Source: Nitrospira sp.
GTDB lineage: Bacteria > Nitrospirota > Nitrospiria > Nitrospirales > Nitrospiraceae
Length of the DNA: 16,548 bases
Assembly: GCA_024998705.1 (NCBI GenBank)
Contig: JACOEF010000191.1
Coordinates: 1 to 16,548, forward strand
Direction of reading: 5' to 3'
The notes beneath the pieces are model-generated. The model was not told the origin of the DNA. It saw only the letters and a program-made list of their open reading frames with translations, and did no database searches. Shown here in pieces: positions 7,464 through 16,400 of this stretch; within the stretch, counting starts at the first letter, position 1, and each line of letters starts with the position of its first letter. Both the position numbers and the translations under genes were made by a program.

Positions 7464-8453
7464 ATGCCTTCATTCGCGACATCGGTGCTAGTCGGCGCAG
7501 TCGGCATCACCCTCCTGACTCTCAGCACTGTCAGGGCAGAGGAACCGCCGCACGTAGCCGCCATCGCCCTCGCCGAACAACCCTGGGCCCTGAACCTCGA
7601 TATCACCGGCTACCGCGTACAGGTCGATGGTGTGAAGCCGGATGGCCGGCGATATTTTTTCGCCCCCAACAACGCCGCATCGATGCAGCTCTCGATCACG
7701 TTAGAGACGATTTCAGGCCAGGCTACGGAACAGGGTTGTACCGCCCATCTGGGCCGCATCTCGCAAACATCGCCGACTCACACCAAGCAGAACATCACGC
7801 ACTACGAAATCCGGCATGTACCGGTCGTCGAGTATCTGGCTCCGGAGCCAAGCGGAACCTACCCGGCTCAGCTTCATCTCTTTGCCTGCGTCCCCCAAGG
7901 CAATGTCTATGCGGACATTCATCTTTCAAAAACCGGGGTCATGGCCGGAGATGATGTGCGACTACAAGCAGTGTTGCGAAGCCTCGAGATCGTCCCCGCC
8001 GGACCGCCCAGCAGCCTCGATCATTTTCGAGCAGGGAGCGCGCCCTACCTCCAAGGAAAGTTCAGGCAGGCCATTCCGCACTATGAACAGGCACTCGCGT
8101 TGGAGCAAGCACACTCGACCCTCGATAAGGCCATCTGGCGCCTCCTCGTGCATAACTTGGGAACGGCCTACGGCATGGCCGGTGACCTCAGACGCGCGAA
8201 AATCACGCTGGACTACGGACTCTCGGAAGATCCTGCCAATGCCCTCTTTCACTACCACCTCGCCCGCACCTATGCGGAGATGAACGAGCGGGACAAAGCG
8301 ATGCAATCGCTCCACGCGGCCTTTCGCACCCCACAGCACCAGGATTTGAGCGAACACCTCCCGGATCCGAGACAGGACACGTCGTGTCGTCGACTCATGT
8401 TGGACCCGACCTTCAGGAACTTGACGGAATCACTCATGCAACCGGCTATTTGA
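7464..8453 (+). CDS. Secreted TPR-repeat protein
   Basis: A 329-residue exported protein, probably a protein-protein interaction scaffold in the periplasm. ATG 7464 has AAGGAG (7453-7458) five bases upstream. A signal peptide is likely cut after VRA at residue 25. Residues 30-175 form a beta-rich domain of unknown family with two cysteines (C92, C142) that could pair. Residues about 186-290 hold roughly three tetratricopeptide repeats: YLQGKFRQAIPHYEQALAL, then HNLGTAYGMAGDLRRAKITL, then YHLARTYAEMNERDKAMQSL. The end (RRLMLDPTFRNLTESL) follows the common TPR-protein pattern of a trailing D-P-x-F helix. The partner is unknown. It is divergent from the NTF2-like secreted protein, and both being exported hints at a shared envelope role, which is inference. 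Confidence 0.8.
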   Translation: MPSFATSVLVGAVGITLLTLSTVRAEEPPHVAAIALAEQPWALNLDITGYRVQVDGVKPDGRRYFFAPNNAASMQLSITLETISGQATEQGCTAHLGRISQTSPTHTKQNITHYEIRHVPVVEYLAPEPSGTYPAQLHLFACVPQGNVYADIHLSKTGVMAGDDVRLQAVLRSLEIVPAGPPSSLDHFRAGSAPYLQGKFRQAIPHYEQALALEQAHSTLDKAIWRLLVHNLGTAYGMAGDLRRAKITLDYGLSEDPANALFHYHLARTYAEMNERDKAMQSLHAAFRTPQHQDLSEHLPDPRQDTSCRRLMLDPTFRNLTESLMQPAI

Positions 8454-8456
8454 ACG

Positions 8457-8519
8457 AAGGGCATACTACGGTCCAGGTATCACCCGGCACCAAACGAAGT
8501 TTGTGACGCCCTTTTCTTC
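8457..8519 (+). terminator. Possible intrinsic terminator of the TPR gene
   Basis: Four bases after the TPR stop, AAGGGC (8457-8462) can pair with GCCCTT (8508-8513), followed by TTTCTTC. Inside the loop a second hairpin, CAAAC-GAA-GTTTG (8491-8503), can form. The outer stem encloses a long loop and the T-run is interrupted, so this is only a candidate. Confidence 0.3.
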
Positions 8520-8552
8520 GGCGAGGGGAACAGAACGGTATTGAAACGGGAT

Positions 8553-8572
8553 GGTGTGAGTACGGTCACACC
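8553..8572. promoter_or_regulatory. CRP/FNR-family-like operator before the PilZ gene
   Basis: A perfect inverted repeat with seven-base arms GGTGTGA and TCACACC around six bases (GTACGG). Its core TGTGA-N6-TCACA is exactly the consensus half-site spacing of E. coli CRP sites. It ends 26 bases before ATG 8599, too close for activation from the usual -41.5 or -61.5 positions. It would act as a downstream repressor site if a promoter lies near 8515-8545, or it could be an mRNA hairpin ahead of the ribosome binding site. Confidence 0.5.
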
Positions 8573-8598
8573 GAGACGCGGGACGGAAAGGAAGATCG

Positions 8599-8967
8599 AT
8601 GCCACAACGTAAGAGCACGCGAGTTGAAATGAACCGTCCCATTGAGATTCAGGGACCCCGTGGGATCAGCAAGGGCATCGTGCGGGATTTTTCTCCGGGT
8701 GGGTGCCGAATCGAACAGAGCGACGCCAAAGTGCACTGCGGGATGCGACTGACCCTGCGGGTCTCACTGCCGGATCGCCTGGAGCCGGTCGAAATCAAAC
8801 CCGCGGTCGTGACATGGACGCGCAACGATTCCTTCGGTGTCGAATTCCTCTCCCCCTCGAAGGAAATACGGGATCGTGTAAAAATGGTCTACGATCTCCT
8901 CCTGGATGCCCAGACCACCTCGGAGGCCGAGCGCGTCATCTCTCTGCCGCCCGTCGCCTGGAAATAG
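8599..8967 (+). CDS. PilZ-domain protein (c-di-GMP receptor)
   Basis: A 122-residue, probably cytoplasmic protein that should bind cyclic di-GMP and pass the signal to a partner. ATG 8599 has AGGA (8589-8592) six bases upstream. The binding motifs are intact: RxxxR as RKSTR (4-8) and DxSxxG as DFSPGG (Asp30, Ser32, Gly35). The barrel strands follow (MRLTLRVSLP, VEIKPAVVTWTRND, SFGVEFLSPS), with the usual GVEF-type ending near residues 84-90. The C-terminal 30 residues form a helix and a short tail with no other domain, so it is a stand-alone adaptor. The gene has a CRP-like dyad in its leader and is convergent with the hybrid histidine kinase. Which process it controls (motility, polysaccharide, attachment) cannot be told from here. 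Confidence 0.88.
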   Translation: MPQRKSTRVEMNRPIEIQGPRGISKGIVRDFSPGGCRIEQSDAKVHCGMRLTLRVSLPDRLEPVEIKPAVVTWTRNDSFGVEFLSPSKEIRDRVKMVYDLLLDAQTTSEAERVISLPPVAWK

Positions 8968-9096
8968 TTCTCGATCATGACTCCCACAACTCCGCTCCAT
9001 ACCTGACCTCTACAACCATCAACGCACCGACTGCTTGCGTCGTGGGCGGCCCAGGCGCGTGCAACCCGGTCGATGTCGGACGACGCCGGTCAGCGC

Positions 9097-9118
9097 GCCG
9101 AACACCGTGCCGTTCGGC
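9097..9118. other. Stem-loop downstream of the PilZ gene
   Basis: GCCGAAC (9097-9103) and GTTCGGC (9112-9118) form a perfect 7-bp stem with an 8-base loop, in the gap between the convergent PilZ and kinase genes. No T-run follows on either strand. It may be a 3'-end stability or factor-dependent termination element. The rest of the 244-base gap (8968-9211) holds a 12-base palindrome CGGACCGGTCCG (9175-9186) and no gene I can support. Confidence 0.4.
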
Positions 9119-9202
9119 CAAGTCACGCGCGAGGAATCACGGATGAGAGTGGGACGCGGGCTAGGGGGCAGGGACGGACCGGTCCGACGGGCAGGATAAC
9201 CA

Positions 9203-9222
9203 CTCGCGCGGTTAGGCGCGAG
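9203..9222 (-). other. GC stem-loop spanning the kinase stop codon
   Basis: CTCGCGC and GCGCGAG form a perfect 7-bp stem around GGTTAG. The kinase stop codon (TAA on the minus strand, 9214-9212) lies in the loop. There is no T-run downstream, so it is not a typical terminator; it could protect the mRNA 3' end. Confidence 0.4.
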
Positions 9223-10723
9223 CTGGCAGAAGTTCGGCAACTTTTTCGATAATGGCCTGCGGAAGAAACGGCTTTTGCAGGTAGGCGGCCTCCGCATCCA
9301 CGCCATGCGAGAGCAGCATGTCGCCGGCATAGCCTGAGAGATAGAGCACCTTGATATTCGGGAACATCGTCTTAGCTCCCTGTGCCAGCACGGCGGCTTT
9401 CATTCTCGGCAGGATCACATCGGTAATCAGCAGGTCGCATCCACCTTTTCGGAGTTGAAGCATTTGCAAGGCTTCCACGCCGTCGGTGGCCGCCAACACC
9501 TCATAGCCCTGATCCCGAAGCACCGCAGCGACAAGACGCCGAATCCCCTCGTCGTCTTCCACGAGAAGGATGGTCGCACAGGCGGCCGGCACGACACGCG
9601 ACGTCGCCACTGGCTCGGCCTCCTCCATAGATGTCAGTACCCGAGGAAACAGGACCGTAAATCGCGACCCTCGCCCCACCTGGCTGGTCACTTCGATATA
9701 CCCTCGGCTTTCCTTGACGATGCCATACACCGTGGCTAACCCCAAACCGGTTCCCTTCCCTGACTCCTTCGTGCTGAAAAACGGTTCAAAGATATGCCTG
9801 AGCGTTTCGGCGTCGATCCCGCAACCCGTATCTTCGATGACGAGTTTCACGTAATGTCCGACAACCGACCCGGGGTGCGTGCGCACATAGGTCTCGTCCA
9901 GATCGGCATTGCCCGTCTCGATCGTCAGGATCCCGCCTTCCGCCATTGCGTCGCGTCCATTGAGGGCCAGATTGAGCAACACCTGTTCGATCTGCACCGG
10001 GTCTCCCAACACATGCCCCGCCCTCGGATCAAGCACGATGACCGTCTGAATCTGTTCCCCGATCAGCCGCCGGAGAATATCTTCCATGTCGCGAATCAGC
10101 CCATTAAGCGGCACATCCCGTTGCTCCAACACCTGGCGGCGGCTGAATGTCAGCAATTTCTTCGTCAAGGCGGCAGCCCTGGTTCCCGCCTGCCCGATCA
10201 TCTCCACTTCATGGTGACAGGGATGGGAGCCGAGTTGCTGCGCTACCCGTTGCGCATGCCCGATCACGACCATGAGCAGATTGTGGAAGTCGTGCGCGAT
10301 GCCGGCAGCCAAACGGCCCAGCGCCTCCATCTTCTGCGACTGCCGAAGGCTCTCCTCCTCGTGCTTGCGTTTCGACACATCCACGATGGTTTCAATGACA
10401 TGCACCCGCCCGTCCTTCGTGGGAGCCTTGGCCCAATGGATCAAGAGTTGGCGGCCATCCGGCATATCCACTTGCTTCGACACAACCTCGTCTTTCGCCA
10501 AGGCCTCCGGCATACGGCAGAAGTCGCACGGAGCCGCCTGCCCTGCGACTCTCGCATGACAGCTGGAACCGGCCATGTCGCCGAATATGTCCAGAGAGGT
10601 TCGATTTTGGAACTGCACGGAATGGTCGGCAGGATCGATGACGCTCACGATCACCGGCTGTGAATTGAGCAGCACCTGCGGGTCATACAACGGAGTGTGG
10701 GAAGGCTGCGGGGATCCGGCCAT
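9212..10723 (-). CDS. Soluble hybrid histidine kinase (PAS-HisKA-HATPase-REC)
   Basis: A 503-residue signalling kinase that senses an input through its PAS domain, autophosphorylates on His and passes phosphate to its own receiver. ATG 10723 has TGAGGA five bases upstream. Layout: PAS about 10-120; dimerisation helix with His144 (GIAHDFHNLL); ATPase domain with N box NLALNGRDAM (251-260), G1 DTGCGID (298-304) and G2 GKGTGLGLA (322-330); receiver about 383-500 with acidic pair D390/D391, phospho-acceptor Asp435 (LLITDVILP), Ser463 (YLSGYAG) and Lys484 (LQKPF). No membrane segment is seen, so it is cytoplasmic. The PAS domain carries C55, C66 and C69 with H56, a possible metal or redox site. 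There is no DNA-binding output domain and no response regulator next to it, so a partner elsewhere is needed. It is convergent with the PilZ gene. Confidence 0.9.
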   Translation of the reverse strand: MAGSPQPSHTPLYDPQVLLNSQPVIVSVIDPADHSVQFQNRTSLDIFGDMAGSSCHARVAGQAAPCDFCRMPEALAKDEVVSKQVDMPDGRQLLIHWAKAPTKDGRVHVIETIVDVSKRKHEEESLRQSQKMEALGRLAAGIAHDFHNLLMVVIGHAQRVAQQLGSHPCHHEVEMIGQAGTRAAALTKKLLTFSRRQVLEQRDVPLNGLIRDMEDILRRLIGEQIQTVIVLDPRAGHVLGDPVQIEQVLLNLALNGRDAMAEGGILTIETGNADLDETYVRTHPGSVVGHYVKLVIEDTGCGIDAETLRHIFEPFFSTKESGKGTGLGLATVYGIVKESRGYIEVTSQVGRGSRFTVLFPRVLTSMEEAEPVATSRVVPAACATILLVEDDEGIRRLVAAVLRDQGYEVLAATDGVEALQMLQLRKGGCDLLITDVILPRMKAAVLAQGAKTMFPNIKVLYLSGYAGDMLLSHGVDAEAAYLQKPFLPQAIIEKVAELLPARA

Positions 10724-10780
10724 AACGTCCTCACAAGAGTGGGCAACGGGGAATCCAAACGCTGTGAGCGTCTTCCTTTG

Positions 10781-10808
10781 GTTGTACTACATCACGCTTC
10801 ACAGTCAA
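10781..10808 (-). promoter_or_regulatory. Candidate sigma-70 promoter of the hybrid kinase
   Basis: On the minus strand TTGACT (10808 to 10803; five of six consensus bases) and TACAAC (10786 to 10781; four of six) are 16 bases apart. Transcription would start near 10774 and leave a leader of about 50 bases to ATG 10723. A small dyad ACGCT-GTG-AGCGT (10759-10771) lies at or just after the start point and could be an operator. Confidence 0.45.
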
Positions 10809-10895
10809 GGAGATGATGGATTACAGGGAACCCTGACGCGACGGTCACTCCAACCGCTTCCCCCAACCACTCCCTCGGCCGGAGAGTTCGGCGCT

Positions 10896-13421
10896 TCACT
10901 TGCCGTTGTGAAGCCGTCGGTAAAACAGCCGCTTCGCCAACTCCGCCGTAGCCACATACGCCAGCAAAATTCCGAGCAGCGCTGCCCAGAAAATCGGGGG
11001 TAGCGGTTCGAATCCCAGGAACGTTCCCACCGGCGTCAGCGGCAGCAGCATGGTCGCCAGTCCGGTCAAGAGCGTGGTGAGCAGCAGCGCCGGAGAGGGT
11101 CGGCTGTGATAGAACGGCCGCCGGGTGCGAATGACGAGGACGATCAACGACGCCGACAGCACGGACTCGACAAACCACCCGGTGCGAAATTGGCCGGTCG
11201 TCGAGTGCAACAGCAGCAAGAGGACTCCGAACGTGAGGTAGTCGAACGGGGAACTCACCAAACCGAAGGTGAGCATGAATCGTCGGATGAACGGAATATC
11301 CCATCGGCGAGGCCGCTCGACCAGTTCGTAATCGACCCGATCGGTGGCAATGGTCATTTCCGGGAGATCGGTCAGGACATTCGTCAGCAAGATCTGCTTC
11401 GGCAGCAACGGGAGAAACGGTAAGAACAACGAGGCCCCGGCCATACTGAACATATTACCGAAGTTTGCGCTGGTGGCCATAAACACATATTTCAACGTAT
11501 TGGCGAAGGTCGTGCGGCCCTCGCGAACGCCTTGCACCAGCACGCCTAGATCATGCTCCAGCAAGACAAGATCGGCCGCTTCCTTGGCGACATCGACGGC
11601 GCGATCAACCGAAATACCGACATCCGCAGCATGGAGCGCCGGGGCATCGTTGATACCGTCGCCGAGGTATCCGACGACATTCCCCGATGCGCGTAGCGCA
11701 CGGATGATGCGTTCCTTTTGATTGGGTTCGATTTCCGCGAAGATATCGATGCTGTTCGCGCGCGTGCGGAGCGCGTCGTCGCTCATGCCGCGCAGATCAG
11801 TCCCAGTAAGCAGGCGCGGATTTTCCAGCCCAACCGCTCGCCCGACGTAGGCCGCCACCAGAGACTGATCCCCCGTCACCATTTTCAAGGACACGCCCAG
11901 GCCTTTGAGTGCCGCAATGGTGCCGACCATACCGGGCTTCGGAGGATCGGCAAACACCAACAACCCCAGGAACGTCATGGCCGATTCATGCGCTTTCGAC
12001 ACACGCTCAGCGGCGCCCATGTCGCGGCTGGCCAGCCCCAACGTGCGAAATCCCTCTGCACTCAATTCCCGAACCTGTTGTCGAACGAACGACTGAACCT
12101 GATCGATCGGCACGACGGTCCCGTCCGCCTGCTCCGCATCCAGACAGACCTCCAACATGCTCTCAACGGCGCCTTTGGTGATCAACAGATGCGTCTCGGG
12201 GGTCGCCACCAGGATCGAGAGCCGTTTGCGGACGAAGTCGTACGGTTCTTCCTCCAGCTTGCGATACCCGGTGAGGTCCAACGCCGGATGCCGACGCAGG
12301 GCTTCGTCGAGCGGATTGGGAAATCCGGTTTCGAACATCGCATTTGCGTAGGCGAGGAATAGCACTTTCTCGCTCGGTTGGGCCTGGAGATTCAGGGCTG
12401 CGTGGAGCCGCATCGACCCTTCTGTCAAGGTGCCGGTCTTGTCGGAGCACAAGACGTTCATGCTGCCGAAATTTTCGATCGAAGCCAGTCGTTTGACGAC
12501 CACCTTCTGGTGCGCCATTCGTTTTGCGCCGTGGGAGAGATTGACGCTGATAATGGCCGGCAAGAGCTGCGGCGTCAGGCCGACGGCCAACGCCATGGAA
12601 AAGAGAAAGGACTCCAGGACCGGGCGCGCCAGATATACGTTGACTGCGAAAATAGAGAGCACCAGGAGCAGCGTGACTTCCAGCAACAGATAGCCGAATC
12701 GGCGGACACCTCGTTCAAACTCCGTTTCAGGCGCCCGGATCTGCAGCCGATGGGCGATGCGGCCGAATTCCGTATCCTTGCCCACCGCCACAATCACAGC
12801 CCGGGCCTGCCCGCTCACCACATGCGTGCCCAGAAACAGGCTGTTCGTTCGCTTTTGCAACGAGGCCTCGGCCACGAGCGTCGCCACCGATTTTTCGGCC
12901 GGATAGGTTTCGCCCGTCAGTGTCGCTTCATCGACGAACAAGTCCTTGGCATCGAGCAGGCGCGCGTCGCCGGGCAAACTCGATCCTGCAGAGAGTTCCA
13001 CGATATCGCCGGGCACGATGTCATCGGCGGGAATCTCGCGCAGAGTACCATCTCGCCACGTGTGCGCCGTGATCTGCACGATCGCCAACAGGCCGGCCAC
13101 GGCACGGGCGGCCCTGTATTCCTGCCAGAAACTCAATAGCGCGCTGATCAGGATGATAGCCAGAATAATCAGCGCATCGCTATGTTCTGCGAGAAAAAAC
13201 GACACCCCGGAGGCGAAGAGTAAGATGAGGATAATGGGGCTTCGGAACTGGGCCAAGAGGAGCCAGAATGGCTGGCTGTCCTGCTGTGGTTTGAGTCGAG
13301 CGGTTACACAGGCGGCCTGCCGTTGTTCGGCCTCGGCTGTGCTCAGCCCCTCCGGAGTGGCACGCAACTGCCGCAGCAGTTCATCCGGTGGCACAGCCCA
13401 GAAGGATTGCCCATTCACCAT
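10896..13421 (-). CDS. mgtA: MgtA-type (P3B) Mg2+-translocating P-type ATPase
   Basis: An inner-membrane pump expected to import Mg2+. The ATG at 13421 gives 841 residues. A GTG six bases earlier (13427) fits the GAGGGG ribosome binding site better and is a real alternative; the long frame back to 13487 only overlaps the RND gene. Motifs: actuator TGET (169-172); helix 4 GLTPQLLP (281-288); phosphorylation site SDKTGT with Asp327; hinge GDGIND (587-592); helix 5 SANFGNMFSMAGAS; helix 6 NVLTDLPEMT. The later segment ERPRRWDIPFIRRFMLTFG...SSPFDYLTF is typical of MgtA/MgtB. The usual helix 4 Glu of LTPEMLP (my recollection of E. coli MgtA) is Gln285 here. The gene starts about 19 bases after the RND stop and has no room for a Mg2+-sensing leader, so it is probably co-transcribed with the metal pump. 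The family is firm; Mg2+ specificity is inferred. Confidence 0.87.
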   Translation of the reverse strand: MVNGQSFWAVPPDELLRQLRATPEGLSTAEAEQRQAACVTARLKPQQDSQPFWLLLAQFRSPIILILLFASGVSFFLAEHSDALIILAIILISALLSFWQEYRAARAVAGLLAIVQITAHTWRDGTLREIPADDIVPGDIVELSAGSSLPGDARLLDAKDLFVDEATLTGETYPAEKSVATLVAEASLQKRTNSLFLGTHVVSGQARAVIVAVGKDTEFGRIAHRLQIRAPETEFERGVRRFGYLLLEVTLLLVLSIFAVNVYLARPVLESFLFSMALAVGLTPQLLPAIISVNLSHGAKRMAHQKVVVKRLASIENFGSMNVLCSDKTGTLTEGSMRLHAALNLQAQPSEKVLFLAYANAMFETGFPNPLDEALRRHPALDLTGYRKLEEEPYDFVRKRLSILVATPETHLLITKGAVESMLEVCLDAEQADGTVVPIDQVQSFVRQQVRELSAEGFRTLGLASRDMGAAERVSKAHESAMTFLGLLVFADPPKPGMVGTIAALKGLGVSLKMVTGDQSLVAAYVGRAVGLENPRLLTGTDLRGMSDDALRTRANSIDIFAEIEPNQKERIIRALRASGNVVGYLGDGINDAPALHAADVGISVDRAVDVAKEAADLVLLEHDLGVLVQGVREGRTTFANTLKYVFMATSANFGNMFSMAGASLFLPFLPLLPKQILLTNVLTDLPEMTIATDRVDYELVERPRRWDIPFIRRFMLTFGLVSSPFDYLTFGVLLLLLHSTTGQFRTGWFVESVLSASLIVLVIRTRRPFYHSRPSPALLLTTLLTGLATMLLPLTPVGTFLGFEPLPPIFWAALLGILLAYVATAELAKRLFYRRLHNGK

Positions 13422-13426
13422 TGTCA

Positions 13427-13443
13427 CACTTGTCCACCCCTCA
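13427..13443 (-). promoter_or_regulatory. RND stop / mgtA ribosome-binding junction
   Basis: Read on the minus strand, the RND stop TGA (13443 to 13441) runs directly into GGGG, forming GAGGGG, then nine bases, then GTG (13427), with ATG at 13421. The stop codon is thus part of the ribosome binding site of the next gene, which suggests translational coupling of the two pumps. Confidence 0.6.
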
Positions 13444-16400
13444 CACCCATTCCGGCGCGTGTTCCTCCACCATATCTTGCTCGGCAAAACTCCGATACAA
13501 GGCCGGCAGTACCACCAGGGTCAAGGCAGTCGAGGTAAACAGGCCGCCGACGACCACCGTGGCGAGAGGCCGCTGCACTTCCGCGCCGATTCCCTGCGCC
13601 AGGACCAGCGGCAAGAGGCCGAGCAACGTCGTCATCATGGTCATGATCACCGGGCGAAGTCGCAGGACACAGCCCGTCATGATCGCCTCCTCCGTCGACT
13701 GGCCTCCGTTTCGCAGCTGATTGATATAGGACCCGAGCACAATGCCGTTGCCGACCGCCAGGCCGAACAATTCGATAAACCCGATCGAGGCGGGCACGCT
13801 CAAATACTGATCGCTCAGCCACAGCGACACCACGCCGCCGATCAAGGCGAACGGCAGATTCAGAATGATCAAGGTCGCATACCGCAGCGAATGAAACGCC
13901 CAGAAGAGCAGAAAGAACACCAGCCCAAGCGTGATCGGCACCACCACCAGCAGCCGGGCATTCGCGCGTTCCATATTCTCGACCGCCCCGCCCCACGCCA
14001 CCGTATAGCCCTGCGGCAAGCGCATCCGTTCAGCCAGCAGCTTGCGGCCTTCATCCACGACACTGCCGATGTCGCGCCCCACCACATTAAACCCGATGTA
14101 AATCCGCCGCTTCGCCTGCTCACGACTGATGCGGGCGGGACCTTCACGCATCTCGATCGTCGCCAGTTCGCTCAAGGGAATCGGCGCGCCGGATGCGGAC
14201 CGCACCCGGATATCTCCGATGGCTCCGATACTGTTGCGAGAGGGCTCCGGAAATCGCAGGGTCAGCTGAAATCGTCGCTCCCCTTCATACACCTGCGTGG
14301 CCGGCTTGCCGCCCACCGCCGTCGTGATGATGTCGTGCACATCCGACACGTTGATCCCATACCGGGCGATCTTCTGACGATCGATATCGATCGTCAGATA
14401 GGGCTGCCCGGCGATCTGTTCGACCTTGACGTCTTTCACGCCCTCCACGGTCCGCATCAGGTCGGCAATGGTCTCGGCCTGCTGATAGAGCAGATCGAGG
14501 TCGTCACCGAAGAGTTTGATGGCGCATTCAGTCCGGATGCCGGAAATCAACTCATCAACCCGCTCCTGAATCGGCTGGCTCATCAGCACGGAAATACCGG
14601 GAATCTCCGCAAGACGCTTCCGGATCGCATCGACCAGGCCCGCTTGTGTCTGTGCCGTGGTCCAGGTGTTTCGCGGACGTAGCGTCACGATCGGATCACT
14701 TTCATTCGGCTCTTCCGGACCAACGGCGATATCGGGGCGCCCGATTTTGCTCACCGACATCTGCACTTCCGGAAACTCCAGCATAACTTTCTGCGTCTGT
14801 TTCTCAATCGCGATCGACTCCGGCAACGAGACGCTCGGCAGCCGCACGATTTGCGGCGTCAACGCACCTTCCTCCAGAATCGGAATGAATTCCCGCCCCA
14901 CGAACGGGAGCAGGGTCAGACTCGCCAGCACCACCGCCGTGGATCCCAGCAACACCGGCACCCGATGGTCGAGCGTCCAACGAAGCACCGGTTGATAGCG
15001 GGCCTTCATCCAGCGGGTCAGCCGGGTCTCCTCCGGATGGTCGCCGCGCAGGATCAAGGACGCCAGAACCGGCGACAGCGTCAAGGTAACGACCACCGAC
15101 ATCAGCAGCGAAATCACCAGCGTATAGGCCAAGGGGGCGAACATTTTCCCTTCCATGCCGTGCAACGTCATGAGGGGAAGGAAGACGACGCTGATGATCA
15201 GAATCCCGAAGACAATCGGCCGGCCCACCTCGCTGGTGGCCCGGAAAATCACCTCGAGCCGGGACCGCTGATGCAAATGATTCTCGGAGAGATGGCGATA
15301 GACGTTCTCCACCACGACCAACGATCCGTCGGCAATTTCACCGATCCCGATCGCCAGGCCGCCCAACGTCATGAGGTTGGCGGAAAGTCCCACGCGCTGC
15401 ATCACCAGGAACGTCATCAGCGGGGTGACCAGCAGAGAGACGGTGACGACGATCGCGCTGCGCACATGGCCCAAAAATAGAAAAAACACGACGGTCACTA
15501 GAACGACGCCCTCGATCAGCGCATCGCGCACAGTGTTGATGGCCGCCGTCACGAGTTCGATCCGATCATAAAATGGGATGATCTTGAGGCCTTCGGACAA
15601 CACCCCGTTCTGCTGAATCGTCTCAACCCGGCGTTTCACAGCCTGCACGACTTCGCGCGCATTGCCTCCGCGCAACATCAGCGCCGTGCCCGCCACCACC
15701 TCTCGCTCGCCGTTCAACACAGCCGCGCCATGGCGCACCGCATGGCCGATGCGAACCTCCGCCACATCATGGACGAACACGGGCGTGCCGCCCGCTTCCT
15801 TCACGACGATTCGTTCGATGTCGGGCAGGGTTTTGATGAGTCCCAGCCCCCGCACAATGGCGCGTTCTGCGTGCCGCTCCAACACATTGCCGCCGGAGTT
15901 GGCATTATTTTTCTGCACCGCCTCATAGATATCGTGCAACGTCAGGCTGTATTTGCGTAACTTGTCGGGATCCACCAATACCTGGAACTGCTTCACGAAT
16001 CCGCCCAGGCCGTTCACATCGATCACGCCCGGCACACTCTTCAGCAAGGGGCGGAGCACCCAGTCCTGCACCGTCCGCTGATTCGTCAACTCCGCCTCGA
16101 TGAGCGCGGGATCGGTCGCACGAGCCTGTGGGCCTTCGAGATAATATTGGTAGATCTCTCCCAGCCCGGTCGTCACCGGCGCCAGCACCGGATCGATCCC
16201 CGCCGGCAGCCGTTCCTTGACCGCCATGATCCGCTCCAACACCAACTGCCGGGCGAAGTACACATCCACATCGTCTTCGAACACCACCGTCAGCTGAGAG
16301 AGCGCGAACTTAGACAACGAACGGATCTCCGTCAGGCCCGGCAGCCCGTTCATCTGCAGCTCGATCGGATAGGTAATGAAGCGTTCGACTTCAACCGGAG

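Noticed and set aside
10824..10835. CAGGG-AA-CCCTG dyad between mgtA and the kinase promoter
   Set aside because: A two-base centre cannot form a hairpin loop and no T-run follows, so it is not a terminator of mgtA. As an operator it is too short to claim.
12946..14682. 578-codon open frame on the plus strand across the mgtA/RND junction
   Set aside because: It spans the antisense of two well-supported genes, has low-complexity His/Arg/Gln composition and no recognisable motif.
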